Below, piece by piece: positions 8,473 through 17,342 of a stretch of DNA of 64,000 bases. Numbering within the stretch: position 1 is the first letter of the stretch; every line of letters begins with the position of its first letter. The position numbers and the translations under genes were made by a program. The notes below the pieces were generated by a model, which was given only the letters and a program-made list of their open reading frames with translations, did not search any database and was not told where the DNA came from. This DNA comes from Rhodovulum bhavnagarense (GTDB lineage Bacteria; Pseudomonadota; Alphaproteobacteria; Rhodobacterales; Rhodobacteraceae), in assembly GCF_004343505.1 (NCBI RefSeq), contig NZ_SLXU01000001.1, positions 248,001 to 312,000 of the forward strand. Reading direction: 5' to 3'.

Positions 8473-8823
8473 ATGCAGATACCGTCGCGTGCGATCGCGC
8501 TGCGCATTTTCATCGGCGAAGACGACCGCGATGACGGTCGTCCGCTTTACGAGTCGATCGTGCTCAAGGCGCGCGAGATGCGGCTTGCCGGTGCCACCGT
8601 GCTGCGGGGACCGCTGGGTTATGGCCATTCCAGTCGCCTGCATAGCGCCAAGGTCCTGCGCCTGTCCGAGAATTTGCCCATGGTGATCGAGATCGTCGAC
8701 AGTGAAGAGCGGATTGACGCCTTCCTGCCGGAACTTGATCGGCTGATGACAAGCGGTCTGATCACCATGGAAGCCGTTCGTGTTCTGCAATACGGCAAGA
8801 CGCGCGGGGATAGGCCTGACTGA
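8473..8823 (+). CDS. DUF190 protein, third gene of the crcB operon
   Basis: A 116-residue cytoplasmic protein of the DUF190 family, small proteins with a PII-like ferredoxin fold. The family pattern is LRIFIGEDDRDDGRPLYESIV...ATVLRGPLGYG...VIEIVDSEERIDAFLPELDRLM. It starts 3 bp after the second crcB, with its ribosome site inside that gene. DUF190 genes are repeatedly found with crcB, which suggests a role in fluoride sensing or channel control; no activity is proven. Confidence 0.85.
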   Translation: MQIPSRAIALRIFIGEDDRDDGRPLYESIVLKAREMRLAGATVLRGPLGYGHSSRLHSAKVLRLSENLPMVIEIVDSEERIDAFLPELDRLMTSGLITMEAVRVLQYGKTRGDRPD

Positions 8824-8962
8824 ACGCGGGCCGATCTGTCTGATTTGACCGGTCGTCGAATAAATCGGCCGAATTCGCGGGTCAGAGCTTACTTCCCTGT
8901 GCAATTCATCCTAGATCGGTCCTGAATGCGCCACGAATGGCTGTGACTATGCAGGATGTAAG

Positions 8963-9928
8963 ATGCTTCACGATCTGGCTCTTGTGGCCGCGGGCCTCGT
9001 TCTTCTTTTCCTCGGTGGCGAGGGGCTGGTGCGCGGCGCGGTCGCCATTGCCGAACGGCTGGGCATATCCAAGCTGCTGATCGGTCTCGTGATCGTCGGT
9101 TTCGGTACGTCGATGCCGGAACTCCTGGTTTCGGTCAACGCCGCCCTTGGTGGCGCATCCGAGATCGCGCTTGGAAATGTCGTGGGTTCCAACATTGCCA
9201 ACGCCCTGCTGATCGTCGGCGTGGCCGCGGTCATTGCGCCGATCATCGGTTGGGAACGAACTGCGGTGCGCGAGGCGCTGGTGGCGACCGTCGTTGCGCT
9301 GGCGGCTTTTGCGCTGGTCAAGGGCGCGGTCATCACCCGGATCGAAGGGATCGCGATGCTGGTGGTTCTCGCCGGCTACCTGTTTTCCAGTTATTGGCTG
9401 GAAAAGCGTGACCGCGAGGCAAAGACGTTCCAGCACGAGGCCGAGGAATTCGAGGATATCCCCCTTACCCGACCGTGGCTTGCGCCGGTTCTCGCCGTGG
9501 CCGGCATCGGCGCGCTGGTCTTTGGGGCGGATATGCTTGTCGAGGGGTCGGTGAACATCGCGCGCGTATTCGGCGTGCCCGATGCGGTTATCGGTCTGTC
9601 GCTGGTGGCGATCGGCACCTCGCTGCCGGAACTGGCCACAGCGATAGTTGCCGCGATCCGGCGGCATTCCGACGTGATTCTGGGAAACGTGATCGGCTCG
9701 AACATCTTCAATATCCTGGCCATTCTGGGGGTCACGGTGGTGATCCAGCCCATCGAGGTCAGCGCGCGGTTTCGCGAGGTCGACGCGCCCGTCATGTTGA
9801 CGTCGTCGCTCTTGCTGCTGGTGTTGCTGTTTGCCGCGAAAAGCATCGGGCGCGGCCTGGGCGTAATGATGTTGGCGATCTATGCCGGTTATATGGTCCT
9901 CTTGTTTTCAAACGGCATGACAGGCTGA
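8963..9928 (+). CDS. Calcium/sodium (cation) antiporter, YrbG-like CaCA family
   Basis: An inner-membrane exchanger of 321 residues with about ten hydrophobic helices. The two alpha repeats of the family are clear: GFGTSMPELLVSVNAAL with GNVVGSNIANALLIVG (about residues 46-90), and AIGTSLPELATAIVAAI with GNVIGSNIFNILAILG (about residues 214-258). The Glu of each PEL motif is the ion-binding position. An acidic loop separates the halves (about 150-170). It stands alone after a 139-bp gap from the fluoride operon. Substrate could be Ca2+/Na+ or Ca2+/K+. Confidence 0.9.
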   Translation: MLHDLALVAAGLVLLFLGGEGLVRGAVAIAERLGISKLLIGLVIVGFGTSMPELLVSVNAALGGASEIALGNVVGSNIANALLIVGVAAVIAPIIGWERTAVREALVATVVALAAFALVKGAVITRIEGIAMLVVLAGYLFSSYWLEKRDREAKTFQHEAEEFEDIPLTRPWLAPVLAVAGIGALVFGADMLVEGSVNIARVFGVPDAVIGLSLVAIGTSLPELATAIVAAIRRHSDVILGNVIGSNIFNILAILGVTVVIQPIEVSARFREVDAPVMLTSSLLLLVLLFAAKSIGRGLGVMMLAIYAGYMVLLFSNGMTG

Positions 9929-10042
9929 TCCGGGGGCGCGATCCCCGGCGGACGTTTCGCTTTGGTGCCACGCAGCGCCGGTTTCGCCTGTCAGCGTCGC
10001 CGTACCGGGTTCGACCAGGCACGCCGCCCCGCGCGGTGGAGC

Positions 10043-10225
10043 CATGTCCATCATCGCCCGGATATGGTCCCATTTCGCGCTGCCCATGGGGGCGCGGGCC
10101 TGCGCGATCGTGGCCTTGATCCCGAATTCCGCAAAGGCCCTGACGAACACGCCGATGGGCGCAAAAGAGCCAAAGTCAATCCTCGTGCCTGCCCAGTCAA
10201 AGACAGCGGCCTTGAATTTCCTCAT
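10043..10225 (-). pseudogene. phnX: Remnant of phosphonoacetaldehyde hydrolase (5' end only)
   Basis: The first ~61 codons read as the N-terminus of PhnX: KAAVFDWAGTRIDFGSFAP with the HAD nucleophile Asp in DWAGT, then PMGSAKWDHIRAMMDM. A good ribosome site (AGGAGGCAG) precedes the ATG. After that the frame continues to 9908 with sequence unlike PhnX, and the Schiff-base Lys region, cap and rest of the HAD core are missing. Intact PhnX is about 270 residues, so this is a 3'-truncated gene. It follows a phnW remnant in the normal phnW-phnX order. Confidence 0.85.
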
Positions 10226-10235
10226 CTCTGCCTCC

Positions 10236-10577
10236 TCAGCTTGCCAGTTTCTTGTGTTCTTCCAGTGCCGCGGCGGGCGGGGCCGCGCGATTGACGCCCA
10301 TTTCCGCCAGAACCTCCCCGGCGGCGGCCACCACCCGGCGCATCACATGCACGTCCAGCTGCCCGATGCAGCCGATGCGGAAACTGTCCACCACCGTCAG
10401 TTTGCCCAGGTAAAGGATGAACCCCCGCGCCTTCATCGCGTCAGCCCCTAGCTTGATGCGCGGGGCCAGACACGCCCGCAGGATGTCGGAGACGAAATTC
10501 ATGAACACGATCATGAAAGTCAGCAGCAGCATCGTGACGATCATTCCGACGAAGCGTTCAGCGGTGAACCGCAGCAT
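10236..10577 (-). pseudogene. phnW: Chimeric remnant: unknown membrane-protein start joined to the PhnW C-terminus
   Basis: A 113-codon frame in two parts. Residues 44-113 match the end of 2-aminoethylphosphonate:pyruvate aminotransferase (AMKARGFILYLGKLTVVDSFRIGCIGQLD), but with Leu where Pro is usual in YPGKL. Residues 1-43 are a hydrophobic N-terminus (MLRFTAERFVGMIVTMLLLT) that resembles the start of a peptide/nickel-type ABC permease, not PhnW. A deletion has apparently fused the two, removing the PLP-binding Lys region and most of PhnW. The permease origin is a guess; the PhnW end is confident. Confidence 0.8.
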
Positions 10578-10666
10578 GGGCCTTGTTCTTGCACTATCAC
10601 ATTGGGTGCGGTGTGGTCCGGGCGCGGAGGCGCCCGGAGCCTTGCGTCAGATGTGCGAGGGCGCGC

Positions 10667-10795
10667 TTACTGCTCCAGCCTCCACCGCTGCGGGCGGTAG
10701 GGGGAGGTCCAGTAGTAGTCGTAAGCCTTGGCCGGCAGCGCGGGCAGGGCCATTGCCATGCGGGCACAGCCGGAGAGGAGAAGAGCTTTCGTCAT
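10667..10795 (-). CDS. Small ORF with a signal-like N-terminus (42 codons, unknown)
   Basis: Encodes 42 residues: a hydrophobic N-terminus with a lipobox-like LSGC and an Ala/Leu/Pro stretch ending in LPAKA, then an aromatic-rich tail (YDYYWTSPYRPQRWRLEQ). GGAG lies about 8 bases before the ATG. It sits inside the decayed phosphonate region, between the phnW chimera and the broken LysR gene. It may be a small exported protein or the leftover 5' end of a binding-protein gene. I do not recognise a family. Confidence 0.35.
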   Translation of the reverse strand: MTKALLLSGCARMAMALPALPAKAYDYYWTSPYRPQRWRLEQ

Positions 10796-10834
10796 GGTGG
10801 GGCTCCGTGATACGAAACGACCCCCGCCTGTTGG

Positions 10835-11738
10835 CTATATTCTAGCTGTCGTCGCGGAACCGTTACCCTGTACGCAGGTCTTGGCAAGAAAGGCCTCGAC
10901 TACGGCGACATGGGCCATGTGTTTTTGACAGACAACGAAATGGCGCGCGATCAGGCGGCCATCCGCAATACGCACAGGCACCAATTCGTCCGTCGCGGAC
11001 AGTTCAGCGGCAAAGGCAACGCCCAGCCCGATCCCGGCGCGCACCATGGTCACGATTGATCGCCAGGGCCCCAGCGCCAGAACGGTATCGGGCTCGATCT
11101 GGGCCAGGTTTGCCGCGCGTTCGAAAATCTGGCGCGTCCCCGAGCCCTTTTCGCGCTGTATCAACGAAAACTGCGCAATTTCCGACCAATCCGCATGGCC
11201 TTTGATCGCGAGGGGATGATCGGGGCGGGCGACCAGAACCACGGGTGTTTTGACCAGCTTCATTCCCTGCATCCCGTCAGGCACTTCGCGGGCGGTGATG
11301 AAACCTATATCCAGCCGTCCGGCCTCTATCCCGCTCAGCACATCGGCAGAGGCCTTTGCGCGGGCTTCGATTTCTGTGCCGGGCTGAGCCTGCATGAACC
11401 GCCCGATCACCGGAATCGCAAGCTGGTAGGTCGAGTGGCAGATCCTCAAAGTCACGATCGCCAGGTCGCGTGCGGCGACAAGTTCGCGTTCCAGATCGGC
11501 ACAAAGCACGCGCAACACGTGGATTCGGGGCGAAAGCGCCTCAAGCGCCGGATGGAATGCACATGACGGATAAACAGTATCGCGCGGGATTGCCGTTCCA
11601 CCGCGGCGATGTGGTTTGAAATCGATGGCTGCGATACTTTCGAAGATTGGCCGCCGCCGAAGAGGTTCCCAACCGTACCACTGCCTCGAGTGCCCGCAAC
11701 TGAGGAACGGTCAGTCCCTTCAGCGGGCTCTTTTTCAT
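10835..11738 (-). pseudogene. LysR-family regulator broken by at least two frameshifts
   Basis: Three consecutive frames must be joined to read one LysR protein. The start (MKKSPLKGLTVPQLRALEAVVRLGTSSAAA, from 11738) is in one frame. The recognition helix and wing (QPSISNHIAAVERQSRAILFIR) are in a second. The effector domain (about 11518 to 10835) is in a third. Each piece is well conserved, so the damage is recent. It lies beside the phnW/phnX remnants and was probably their regulator; a sequencing error could explain one shift but less easily two. Confidence 0.82.
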
Positions 11739-11797
11739 GGTGGCGTCATCGCCTCCTCAAGGCCCGGTATGCCCGCGCGGGCGAATGCTTGCCCGCC

Positions 11798-12286
11798 CTA
11801 GCGGCAATGTCGCGCGATTTCTCGGGTGTTGAGGGCGGTTTCGACCAGCAGGCAACGGTCGCGCGCCTCGTAGTAATAGCCGCGTGCGTACCAGTTTACG
11901 GCCTCGTCCATGTCGCCATCCGAAACGATCCACGCCCCGCGCAGGTATTTCACCGCGTAGCGCAGGTTCGTTTCGGCATCCAGCAGATCGCCTGGCTGTC
12001 CCTCGAATCCCATGCTTTGCGCGGTTTGCGGCAGGATCTGCATCAGCCCGTAATAGGGCCCGTTGCGTGCCTCTGGGCGATAGTCGCTTTCGCGCTGTAT
12101 GACCTTGTGAACCAATGGGCGAGGCACATCGTGCAGGTCGGCGTACAGGTTGATAAGAGACCGCAATTGCGGCGTCTCGTTGGGATAAAGAGGGGCCTGG
12201 CGCGATGCCTGTTCGGGCGGTGTGCCGCCAGAACAGGCGCCAAGCGCGACACTCATGGCAGCACAGAACAGAGCGAGCCTGGCCAT
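11798..12286 (-). CDS. Lytic transglycosylase, SLT-domain lipoprotein
   Basis: Cleaves peptidoglycan between MurNAc and GlcNAc. The 162-residue protein starts with a lipoprotein signal peptide (lipobox LGAC, about residues 14-17). The transglycosylase SLT fold follows: catalytic Glu in VIQRESDYRPEARN, then GLMQILPQTAQ, and NLRYAVKYLRG near the C-terminal half. The ATG at 12286 has GGAG 7 bases upstream; an earlier ATG at 12310 would put hydrophilic residues before the signal. It is short for the family and has no extra domains. It stands alone, upstream on the same strand of the broken LysR gene. Confidence 0.88.
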   Translation of the reverse strand: MARLALFCAAMSVALGACSGGTPPEQASRQAPLYPNETPQLRSLINLYADLHDVPRPLVHKVIQRESDYRPEARNGPYYGLMQILPQTAQSMGFEGQPGDLLDAETNLRYAVKYLRGAWIVSDGDMDEAVNWYARGYYYEARDRCLLVETALNTREIARHCR

Positions 12287-12403
12287 GTGGCTCTCCGGGT
12301 CGTTTTCCATCCCGATTTAACCCCGCCCGGAGGGCTGCAGGCAAGGCCTCCGGGCGGATTTGGCAAAATGCGGCCGAGCCCCTCGCGCACGGCACGGGGC
12401 GTG

Positions 12404-14245
12404 TCAGTCGGTTTCGGGTACCCTTCGCACCGCGCCCTGCGCCGCGCTGGTGGCCATCGCGGCATAGGCCTTCAGCGCCGATGTGACGCGACGTGTCCGC
12501 GGTTGGGCCGGTTTCCAGCCGGCGGCATCCTGCGCGGCGCGGCGCGCGGCAAGTTCCGCGTCGTCCACGGCCAGCCGGATCGCGCGGCCCGGAATATCGA
12601 TCTCGATCCGGTCGCCCTCGCGCACCAGGCCGATGGTGCCACCATCCGCGGCCTCGGGCGAAACATGCCCGATCGACAGACCCGACGTGCCCCCCGAGAA
12701 GCGCCCGTCGGTGATCAGTGCGCAGGCTTTGCCCAGCCCCTTGGATTTGAGGTAGCTGGTGGGATACAGCATTTCCTGCATACCCGGCCCGCCTTTTGGA
12801 CCCTCATAGCGGATCACCACCACGTCGCCGGCCTGCACCTTACCGGTCAGGATCGCGCTGACCGCGGCATCTTGGCTTTCGAAAACGCGGGCGGGTCCGG
12901 TAAAGACCAGGATGCTCTCATCCACGCCCGCCGTTTTCACGATGCAGCCATCGGGGGCAAGGTTGCCCGACAGCACCGCCAGCCCGCCATCGGGCGAAAA
13001 CGCATGTTCGACGTCGCGGATCACGCCAGTTGCGCGGTCGGTATCCAGGCTGTCCCACCGCCGGTCGGTGCTGAATGCCGTCTGGGTCGGCACGCCCCCC
13101 GGCGCGGCGCGGAAAAAGGTTTCCACCTCGTCGTCAATGCCCCGGCTGATGTCCCAGGCGTCGATGGCCGCGCCCAGCGTGGGGGAATGGATCGTGGGAA
13201 CGGTGCGGTCCAGCAGCCCCGCCGCATCCAGCCGGCCAAGGATCGCCATGATCCCGCCGGCGCGGTGGACGTCCTCCATATGCACATCGTTCTTGGCAGG
13301 GGCGACCTTGCACAGTACCGGCACCCTGCGCGACAGCGCATCCACGTCCTCCATGGTGAAATCGACCTCGCCCTCATGGGCGGCGGCGAGGATGTGCAGA
13401 ACGGTGTTCGACGAGCCCCCCATCGCGATATCCAGTGTCATCGCGTTCAGAAAGGCCGCGCGCGTGGCGATGCCCCGCGGCGTGGCGGTTGCGTCATCGC
13501 CCTCGTAATAGCGTTTCGCCAGTTCGACGACGCGGTGACCGGCCTCTTCGAACAGGCGGCGGCGGTCGGCATGGGTGGCCAGGACAGACCCGTTACCCGG
13601 CAGCGACAGGCCCAGAGCCTCGGTCAGGCAGTTCATCGAGTTGGCGGTGAACATGCCAGAGCACGACCCGCAGGTCGGGCAGGCCGAGCGTTCTATCGCC
13701 TGCACCTCCTCGTCGCTGATCCGGTCGTCGGCGGCGGCAACCATCGCGTCCACCAGGTCCAGTGCCTGGGTCTTGCCGTTCAGTACGACCTTGCCGGCCT
13801 CCATCGGGCCGCCGGACACGAAAACGGCCGGGATGTTCAGGCGCATCGCCGCCATCAGCATACCCGGCGTGATCTTGTCGCAATTCGAGATGCAGACCAT
13901 CGCGTCGGCGCAATGGGCGTTGACCATGTATTCCACGCTGTCGGCGATCAACTCGCGAGAGGGCAGGGAATAAAGCATCCCGTCATGGCCCATCGCGATG
14001 CCGTCATCCACGGCGATGGTGTTGAATTCCTTGGCGACCCCGCCGGCCTTTTCGATCTCGCGGGCGACCAGTTGGCCCATGTCCTTCAGGTGCACATGGC
14101 CCGGCACGAACTGGGTGAAGGAGTTGACCACCGCGATGATGGGCTTGTTGAAATCCGCATCCGTCATGCCGGTTGCACGCCACAGGCCGCGGGCGCCGGC
14201 CATGTTGCGGCCATGGGTAGAGGTGCGGGAACGGAGGGCTGGCAT
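12404..14245 (-). CDS. ilvD: Dihydroxy-acid dehydratase
   Basis: Iron-sulfur enzyme that dehydrates 2,3-dihydroxyisovalerate and its methyl homologue in valine, isoleucine and leucine synthesis. The length, 613 residues, is that of the family. Seen are [12 protein letters not shown]-type cluster ligands ([13 protein letters not shown]), [16 protein letters not shown], and the C-terminal [19 protein letters not shown]. The start at 14245 gives the usual [19 protein letters not shown] beginning. The very long open frame on the opposite strand is a codon-bias shadow. Downstream (oriented) lies the lytic transglycosylase; oxyR lies upstream on the same strand. Confidence 0.96.
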   Translation of the reverse strand: MPALRSRTSTHGRNMAGARGLWRATGMTDADFNKPIIAVVNSFTQFVPGHVHLKDMGQLVAREIEKAGGVAKEFNTIAVDDGIAMGHDGMLYSLPSRELIADSVEYMVNAHCADAMVCISNCDKITPGMLMAAMRLNIPAVFVSGGPMEAGKVVLNGKTQALDLVDAMVAAADDRISDEEVQAIERSACPTCGSCSGMFTANSMNCLTEALGLSLPGNGSVLATHADRRRLFEEAGHRVVELAKRYYEGDDATATPRGIATRAAFLNAMTLDIAMGGSSNTVLHILAAAHEGEVDFTMEDVDALSRRVPVLCKVAPAKNDVHMEDVHRAGGIMAILGRLDAAGLLDRTVPTIHSPTLGAAIDAWDISRGIDDEVETFFRAAPGGVPTQTAFSTDRRWDSLDTDRATGVIRDVEHAFSPDGGLAVLSGNLAPDGCIVKTAGVDESILVFTGPARVFESQDAAVSAILTGKVQAGDVVVIRYEGPKGGPGMQEMLYPTSYLKSKGLGKACALITDGRFSGGTSGLSIGHVSPEAADGGTIGLVREGDRIEIDIPGRAIRLAVDDAELAARRAAQDAAGWKPAQPRTRRVTSALKAYAAMATSAAQGAVRRVPETD

Positions 14246-14348
14246 GGGGCATGTCCTTTGCTGACGGCTTTGAGGGGAAATCGCAGGTTGGCGCGGAAAA
14301 ATCAATCTCTGGCAAGATCGTTGCGCGGGTCGTGCCGCGCGGGACCGA

Positions 14349-15263
14349 TCATGTTGCGCGGCGTGTCGTGGCCAGGTCGCGGGCGATGTCGCGCACGGCC
14401 TCGGCGATGCGCTGAAAGCGGCTGGCCAGCGGGCTTGCCTGACGCCATACCAGACCGATGGTGCGTTCGGGGCGCGGTGCGTCGAACCGGGCGACCGCGA
14501 CATCGGCCGAGCGCGTCTCGACCGGGACGGCCATTTCCGGGATCAAGGTCACCCCCATGCCCGCCCCCACCATCTGCACGAGGGTCGACAGTGAACTGCC
14601 GTCCATCAATTCACGCGGGCGTGCGGAGGGGGCTGTGCAAAACGACAACGCCTGGTCGCGAAAGCAATGCCCCTCTTCCAGCAACAACAGGCGCATCCGA
14701 TGCAGGCTGTCGGCCCTCGGCACCGGCAGGTCTGCCTCGGCCGCGGGCCGGACAAGAACGAATTCCTCGGTAAAGAGCGGCACTTCGGTCAGTGCCGGTT
14801 CGGAGACGGGCAGGGCGACGATCGCGGCGTCAAGCCGGCCTTCGTCCAGTTCCCGCAACAGCCGGGGCGTAACGGTTTCCCGCACCCTCAGGTCAAGACC
14901 GGGATAGTCGCGCATCAGGCGCCCGATCACCGCCGGCAACAGGTAGGGTGCAATGGTCGGGATAACGCCCAGCCTCAGCCGGCCGGTCAACTCGCCTTGC
15001 GCGGCGCGCGCCATGGCTTGCAGGTCGTCGACCGCACGCAGGATGGTGCGGGCCTGCGCACGCACCTCTTCGCCAAAGCCGGTCAGCCGCACATGGCGCG
15101 GGCCTCGTTCGAAAAGCGGCGTGCCGAGGATCGTCTCAAGTTCCTTGATCTGCATCGAAAGCGCCGGCTGCGAAATCGCGCAGGTCTCTGCGGCATGGCC
15201 GAAATGGTTGTGCCGGGCGACCGCCTCGAAATAGCGGAGCTGTTTCAGCGTCGGAGAGGGCAT
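14349..15263 (-). CDS. oxyR: OxyR-type hydrogen peroxide-sensing regulator
   Basis: LysR-family activator of the peroxide response, 304 residues. The N-terminal helix-turn-helix ([38 protein letters not shown]) is followed by an effector domain. That domain holds the redox pair of OxyR: two Cys nine residues apart in [18 protein letters not shown] (about residues 197-206). The beginning at 15263 matches other OxyR proteins. No katG or ahpC is adjacent. It is followed by ilvD about 100 bp away. Confidence 0.88.
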   Translation of the reverse strand: MPSPTLKQLRYFEAVARHNHFGHAAETCAISQPALSMQIKELETILGTPLFERGPRHVRLTGFGEEVRAQARTILRAVDDLQAMARAAQGELTGRLRLGVIPTIAPYLLPAVIGRLMRDYPGLDLRVRETVTPRLLRELDEGRLDAAIVALPVSEPALTEVPLFTEEFVLVRPAAEADLPVPRADSLHRMRLLLLEEGHCFRDQALSFCTAPSARPRELMDGSSLSTLVQMVGAGMGVTLIPEMAVPVETRSADVAVARFDAPRPERTIGLVWRQASPLASRFQRIAEAVRDIARDLATTRRAT

Positions 15264-15315
15264 AAGTGTTTCTTTCAAAATGCGATCAGATAGGCAAGTT
15301 TTTCTGACTCCGGGG

Positions 15316-16161
15316 TTATTGCCCCGGCCGGATGCCGCCGCCGATGCCCTCGGTGATCCTTTGCGCGGCGCGGACGACCTCGCGGGCGAGTTCAGGCAGG
15401 CCATCCTCGGGAAGGCGCAGCGCGGGGCCGGAAACCGATACGCCGGCCACGGCCTCGCCATGCATGTCGAAAATCGGCGCAGCGACGCATCGCATGCCGT
15501 CGTTTTTCTCTTCGGAATCAATTGAATATCCGCGTGCGCGCGTTTCAGCGAGATCCCTGGACAAGGCTTGCGGATCGGTCAGCGTGGTGGCGGTGAACCG
15601 GTCCAGCCCGTGACGCCTGACGACGGCCTCGACCCGGCGGGGCGGCATCTGTGCCAGCAATGCCTTGCCTATTCCCGAACAATGCATGGGCGACAGCGTG
15701 CCCGGCGGAAAAAACGCGCGGATCGCGGCATGGGTCTCGACCTGGCTGACAAAGAGAACCTGCCCGTCACGCTCGACGCCGAGATTCGCAGTCTCTCCAG
15801 TGGCCTCCATCAGTGCACGCAGTGCGGGGCGGGCGCGTTCGGCCAAAGAGGACCGACGCAAAAAGCGCGAACCGATCAGGAAGGCGCCCGCGCCAATATT
15901 CCAGGTCTGGCTGTCAGGGTCGAAATCAACCATCCCCCGCGCCTCGAAGGTGAACAGCACCCGGTAAACAGAGGCGGGCGGCTGGTTCAATGCCGTGGCA
16001 AGCTCCGAAAGCGTGCTGGCACCCATCTCGCCCAACCGCTCCAGCACCTCTATGCCACGGTCGAGCGACTTGATCACGTTCTGCCCGCTGGTGTCGGACC
16101 AGGCGCGAGGGCGGCCGCGCGCGCGACGGTCGGAGGAGCGTGCGTCGGATGTTTCAGCCAT
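15316..16161 (-). CDS. bhcR: IclR-family regulator of the beta-hydroxyaspartate cycle
   Basis: A 281-residue IclR-type regulator, divergent from bhcB. An N-terminal basic, disordered stretch (DRRARGRPRAWSD) is followed by the winged HTH (SLDRGIEVLERLGEMGASTLSELATALNQPPASVYRVLFTFEARGMV, about residues 30-80) and the GAF-like effector domain. In Paracoccus denitrificans BhcR is known to bind glyoxylate and control the bhc genes. The name here rests on that position and family. ATG 16161 is chosen over upstream in-frame codons, which would lie within the palindromic operator region. Confidence 0.87.
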   Translation of the reverse strand: MAETSDARSSDRRARGRPRAWSDTSGQNVIKSLDRGIEVLERLGEMGASTLSELATALNQPPASVYRVLFTFEARGMVDFDPDSQTWNIGAGAFLIGSRFLRRSSLAERARPALRALMEATGETANLGVERDGQVLFVSQVETHAAIRAFFPPGTLSPMHCSGIGKALLAQMPPRRVEAVVRRHGLDRFTATTLTDPQALSRDLAETRARGYSIDSEEKNDGMRCVAAPIFDMHGEAVAGVSVSGPALRLPEDGLPELAREVVRAAQRITEGIGGGIRPGQ

Positions 16162-16174
16162 TGGTGTCCTGATG

Positions 16175-16189
16175 TGAAAATGTTTTTCA
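16175..16189. promoter_or_regulatory. Candidate BhcR operator 1 (TGAAAA-N3-TTTTCA)
   Basis: Perfect inverted repeat TGAAAATGTTTTTCA in the bhcR-bhcB intergenic region, 14 bp upstream of the bhcR start codon. The same 6-bp arms with a 3-bp spacer recur at 16246. The position fits autoregulation of bhcR. Confidence 0.65.
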
Positions 16190-16241
16190 TAATGTGAAAA
16201 AAGCAACGGCTTGATGCAACGAGTTTTTCTGTTCCTATCCA

Positions 16242-16264
16242 TTTTTGAAAAACGTTTTCAAAAA
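16242..16264. promoter_or_regulatory. Candidate BhcR operator 2 (extended TGAAAA-N3-TTTTCA)
   Basis: A 23-bp perfect palindrome with 10-bp arms (TTTTTGAAAA, ACG spacer, TTTTCAAAAA). Its core, 16246-16260, is the same TGAAAA-N3-TTTTCA as operator 1. It lies about 85 bp upstream of bhcB. IclR proteins bind short palindromes of this size. Assignment to BhcR is inference from position and duplication. Confidence 0.7.
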
Positions 16265-16348
16265 AATTGAGGTCACCGGGGCCTGCCGCTAGCCTCTGGA
16301 TCGAAGTTTGACGCGTCGCCGCAGTGGCGCCGCGCAGGAGGCAGCGAG

Positions 16349-17320
16349 ATGAAGGACATGGTGACGCCGACGATGCCGGTTTTCGAAGACATGCTTGCGG
16401 CGCATGACCGGATCGCGCCCCATATCCACCGAACGCCGGTCTTGACCTCGGCCTACCTGAACGGCCTGAGCGGGGCCGAGCTGTTCTTCAAGTGCGAGAA
16501 TTTCCAGAAAGCGGGTGCATTCAAGGTGCGCGGGGCCTGCAACGCGGTGTTCGGTCTGGATAACGAGACGGCGAGGAGGGGCGTGGCGACCCACAGTTCG
16601 GGCAATCACGCGCTGTCGCTGTCCTACGCGGCCGGCCGGCGCGGTATCCCCTGCCACGTGGTGATGCCGCGCACGGCCCCGCAGGCGAAAAAGGATGCGG
16701 TCCGAGGCTATGGCGGACTCATCACCGAATGCGAGCCCTCGACCAGTTCGCGCGAGGCGGTCTTTGCCGAGGTGCAGGCCGCGACCGGCGCGGAATTCGT
16801 TCACCCCTATGACGACCCGCGGGTGATCGCAGGGCAGGGAACCTGTTCGCGCGAGTTGATCGAACAGACTGGCGGTCTGGACGCGGTGATCGCCCCCATC
16901 GGTGGGGGTGGCATGGTGTCGGGCTGTTGCCTGACCTTGTCGCGGCTTGGGCCCGGTACGCTGATTTTCGCGGCCGAGCCGGAACAGGCCGATGACGCCT
17001 GTCGCAGCCTGCGCGCGGGCCGCATCATCGCCGATGATGCCCCCGAGACCGTGGCCGACGGGCTAAAGGTGCCGCTCAAGGACAATACCTGGCATTTCGT
17101 GTCGCGCCACGTGACCGACATCCTGACCGCTTCGGAACAGGAGATCGTCGAGGCCATGCGTCTGGCCTGGCAGCGGATGAAGATCGTGATCGAGCCGAGC
17201 AGCGCCGTGGCCCTGGCCGCGATCCTGAAAAACCCCGAAATCTTCCGCGGCAAGCGTGTCGGTGTGATCGTCACTGGCGGCAACGTGGATCTCGACCGCC
17301 TGCCCTGGAGCGCAGGCTGA
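16349..17320 (+). CDS. bhcB: beta-Hydroxyaspartate dehydratase
   Basis: PLP enzyme of the serine/threonine dehydratase fold. In the beta-hydroxyaspartate cycle it converts (2R,3S)-beta-hydroxyaspartate to iminosuccinate. The 323 residues include the PLP Lys (NFQKAGAFKVRGA, about residue 58), the Ser-Ser-Gly-Asn-His phosphate-cup element (THSSGNHALSLSYAA) and the glycine loop (APIGGGGMVSG). The GGAGG ribosome site is strong. It is the first gene of bhcBCD here and lies directly behind the divergent promoter; bhcA, normally first, is absent. On sequence alone a general threo-3-hydroxyaspartate dehydratase is the alternative, but the neighbours decide. Confidence 0.88.
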   Translation: MKDMVTPTMPVFEDMLAAHDRIAPHIHRTPVLTSAYLNGLSGAELFFKCENFQKAGAFKVRGACNAVFGLDNETARRGVATHSSGNHALSLSYAAGRRGIPCHVVMPRTAPQAKKDAVRGYGGLITECEPSTSSREAVFAEVQAATGAEFVHPYDDPRVIAGQGTCSRELIEQTGGLDAVIAPIGGGGMVSGCCLTLSRLGPGTLIFAAEPEQADDACRSLRAGRIIADDAPETVADGLKVPLKDNTWHFVSRHVTDILTASEQEIVEAMRLAWQRMKIVIEPSSAVALAAILKNPEIFRGKRVGVIVTGGNVDLDRLPWSAG

Positions 17321-17342
17321 GCCCCGAGAAGGAGGACGAAGC

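Noticed and set aside
11609-14773. A 1054-codon open frame opposite ilvD and oxyR
   Set aside because: It is antisense to well-supported genes, is Arg/Gly/His/Pro rich, and shows no domain; a product of GC-biased third positions.
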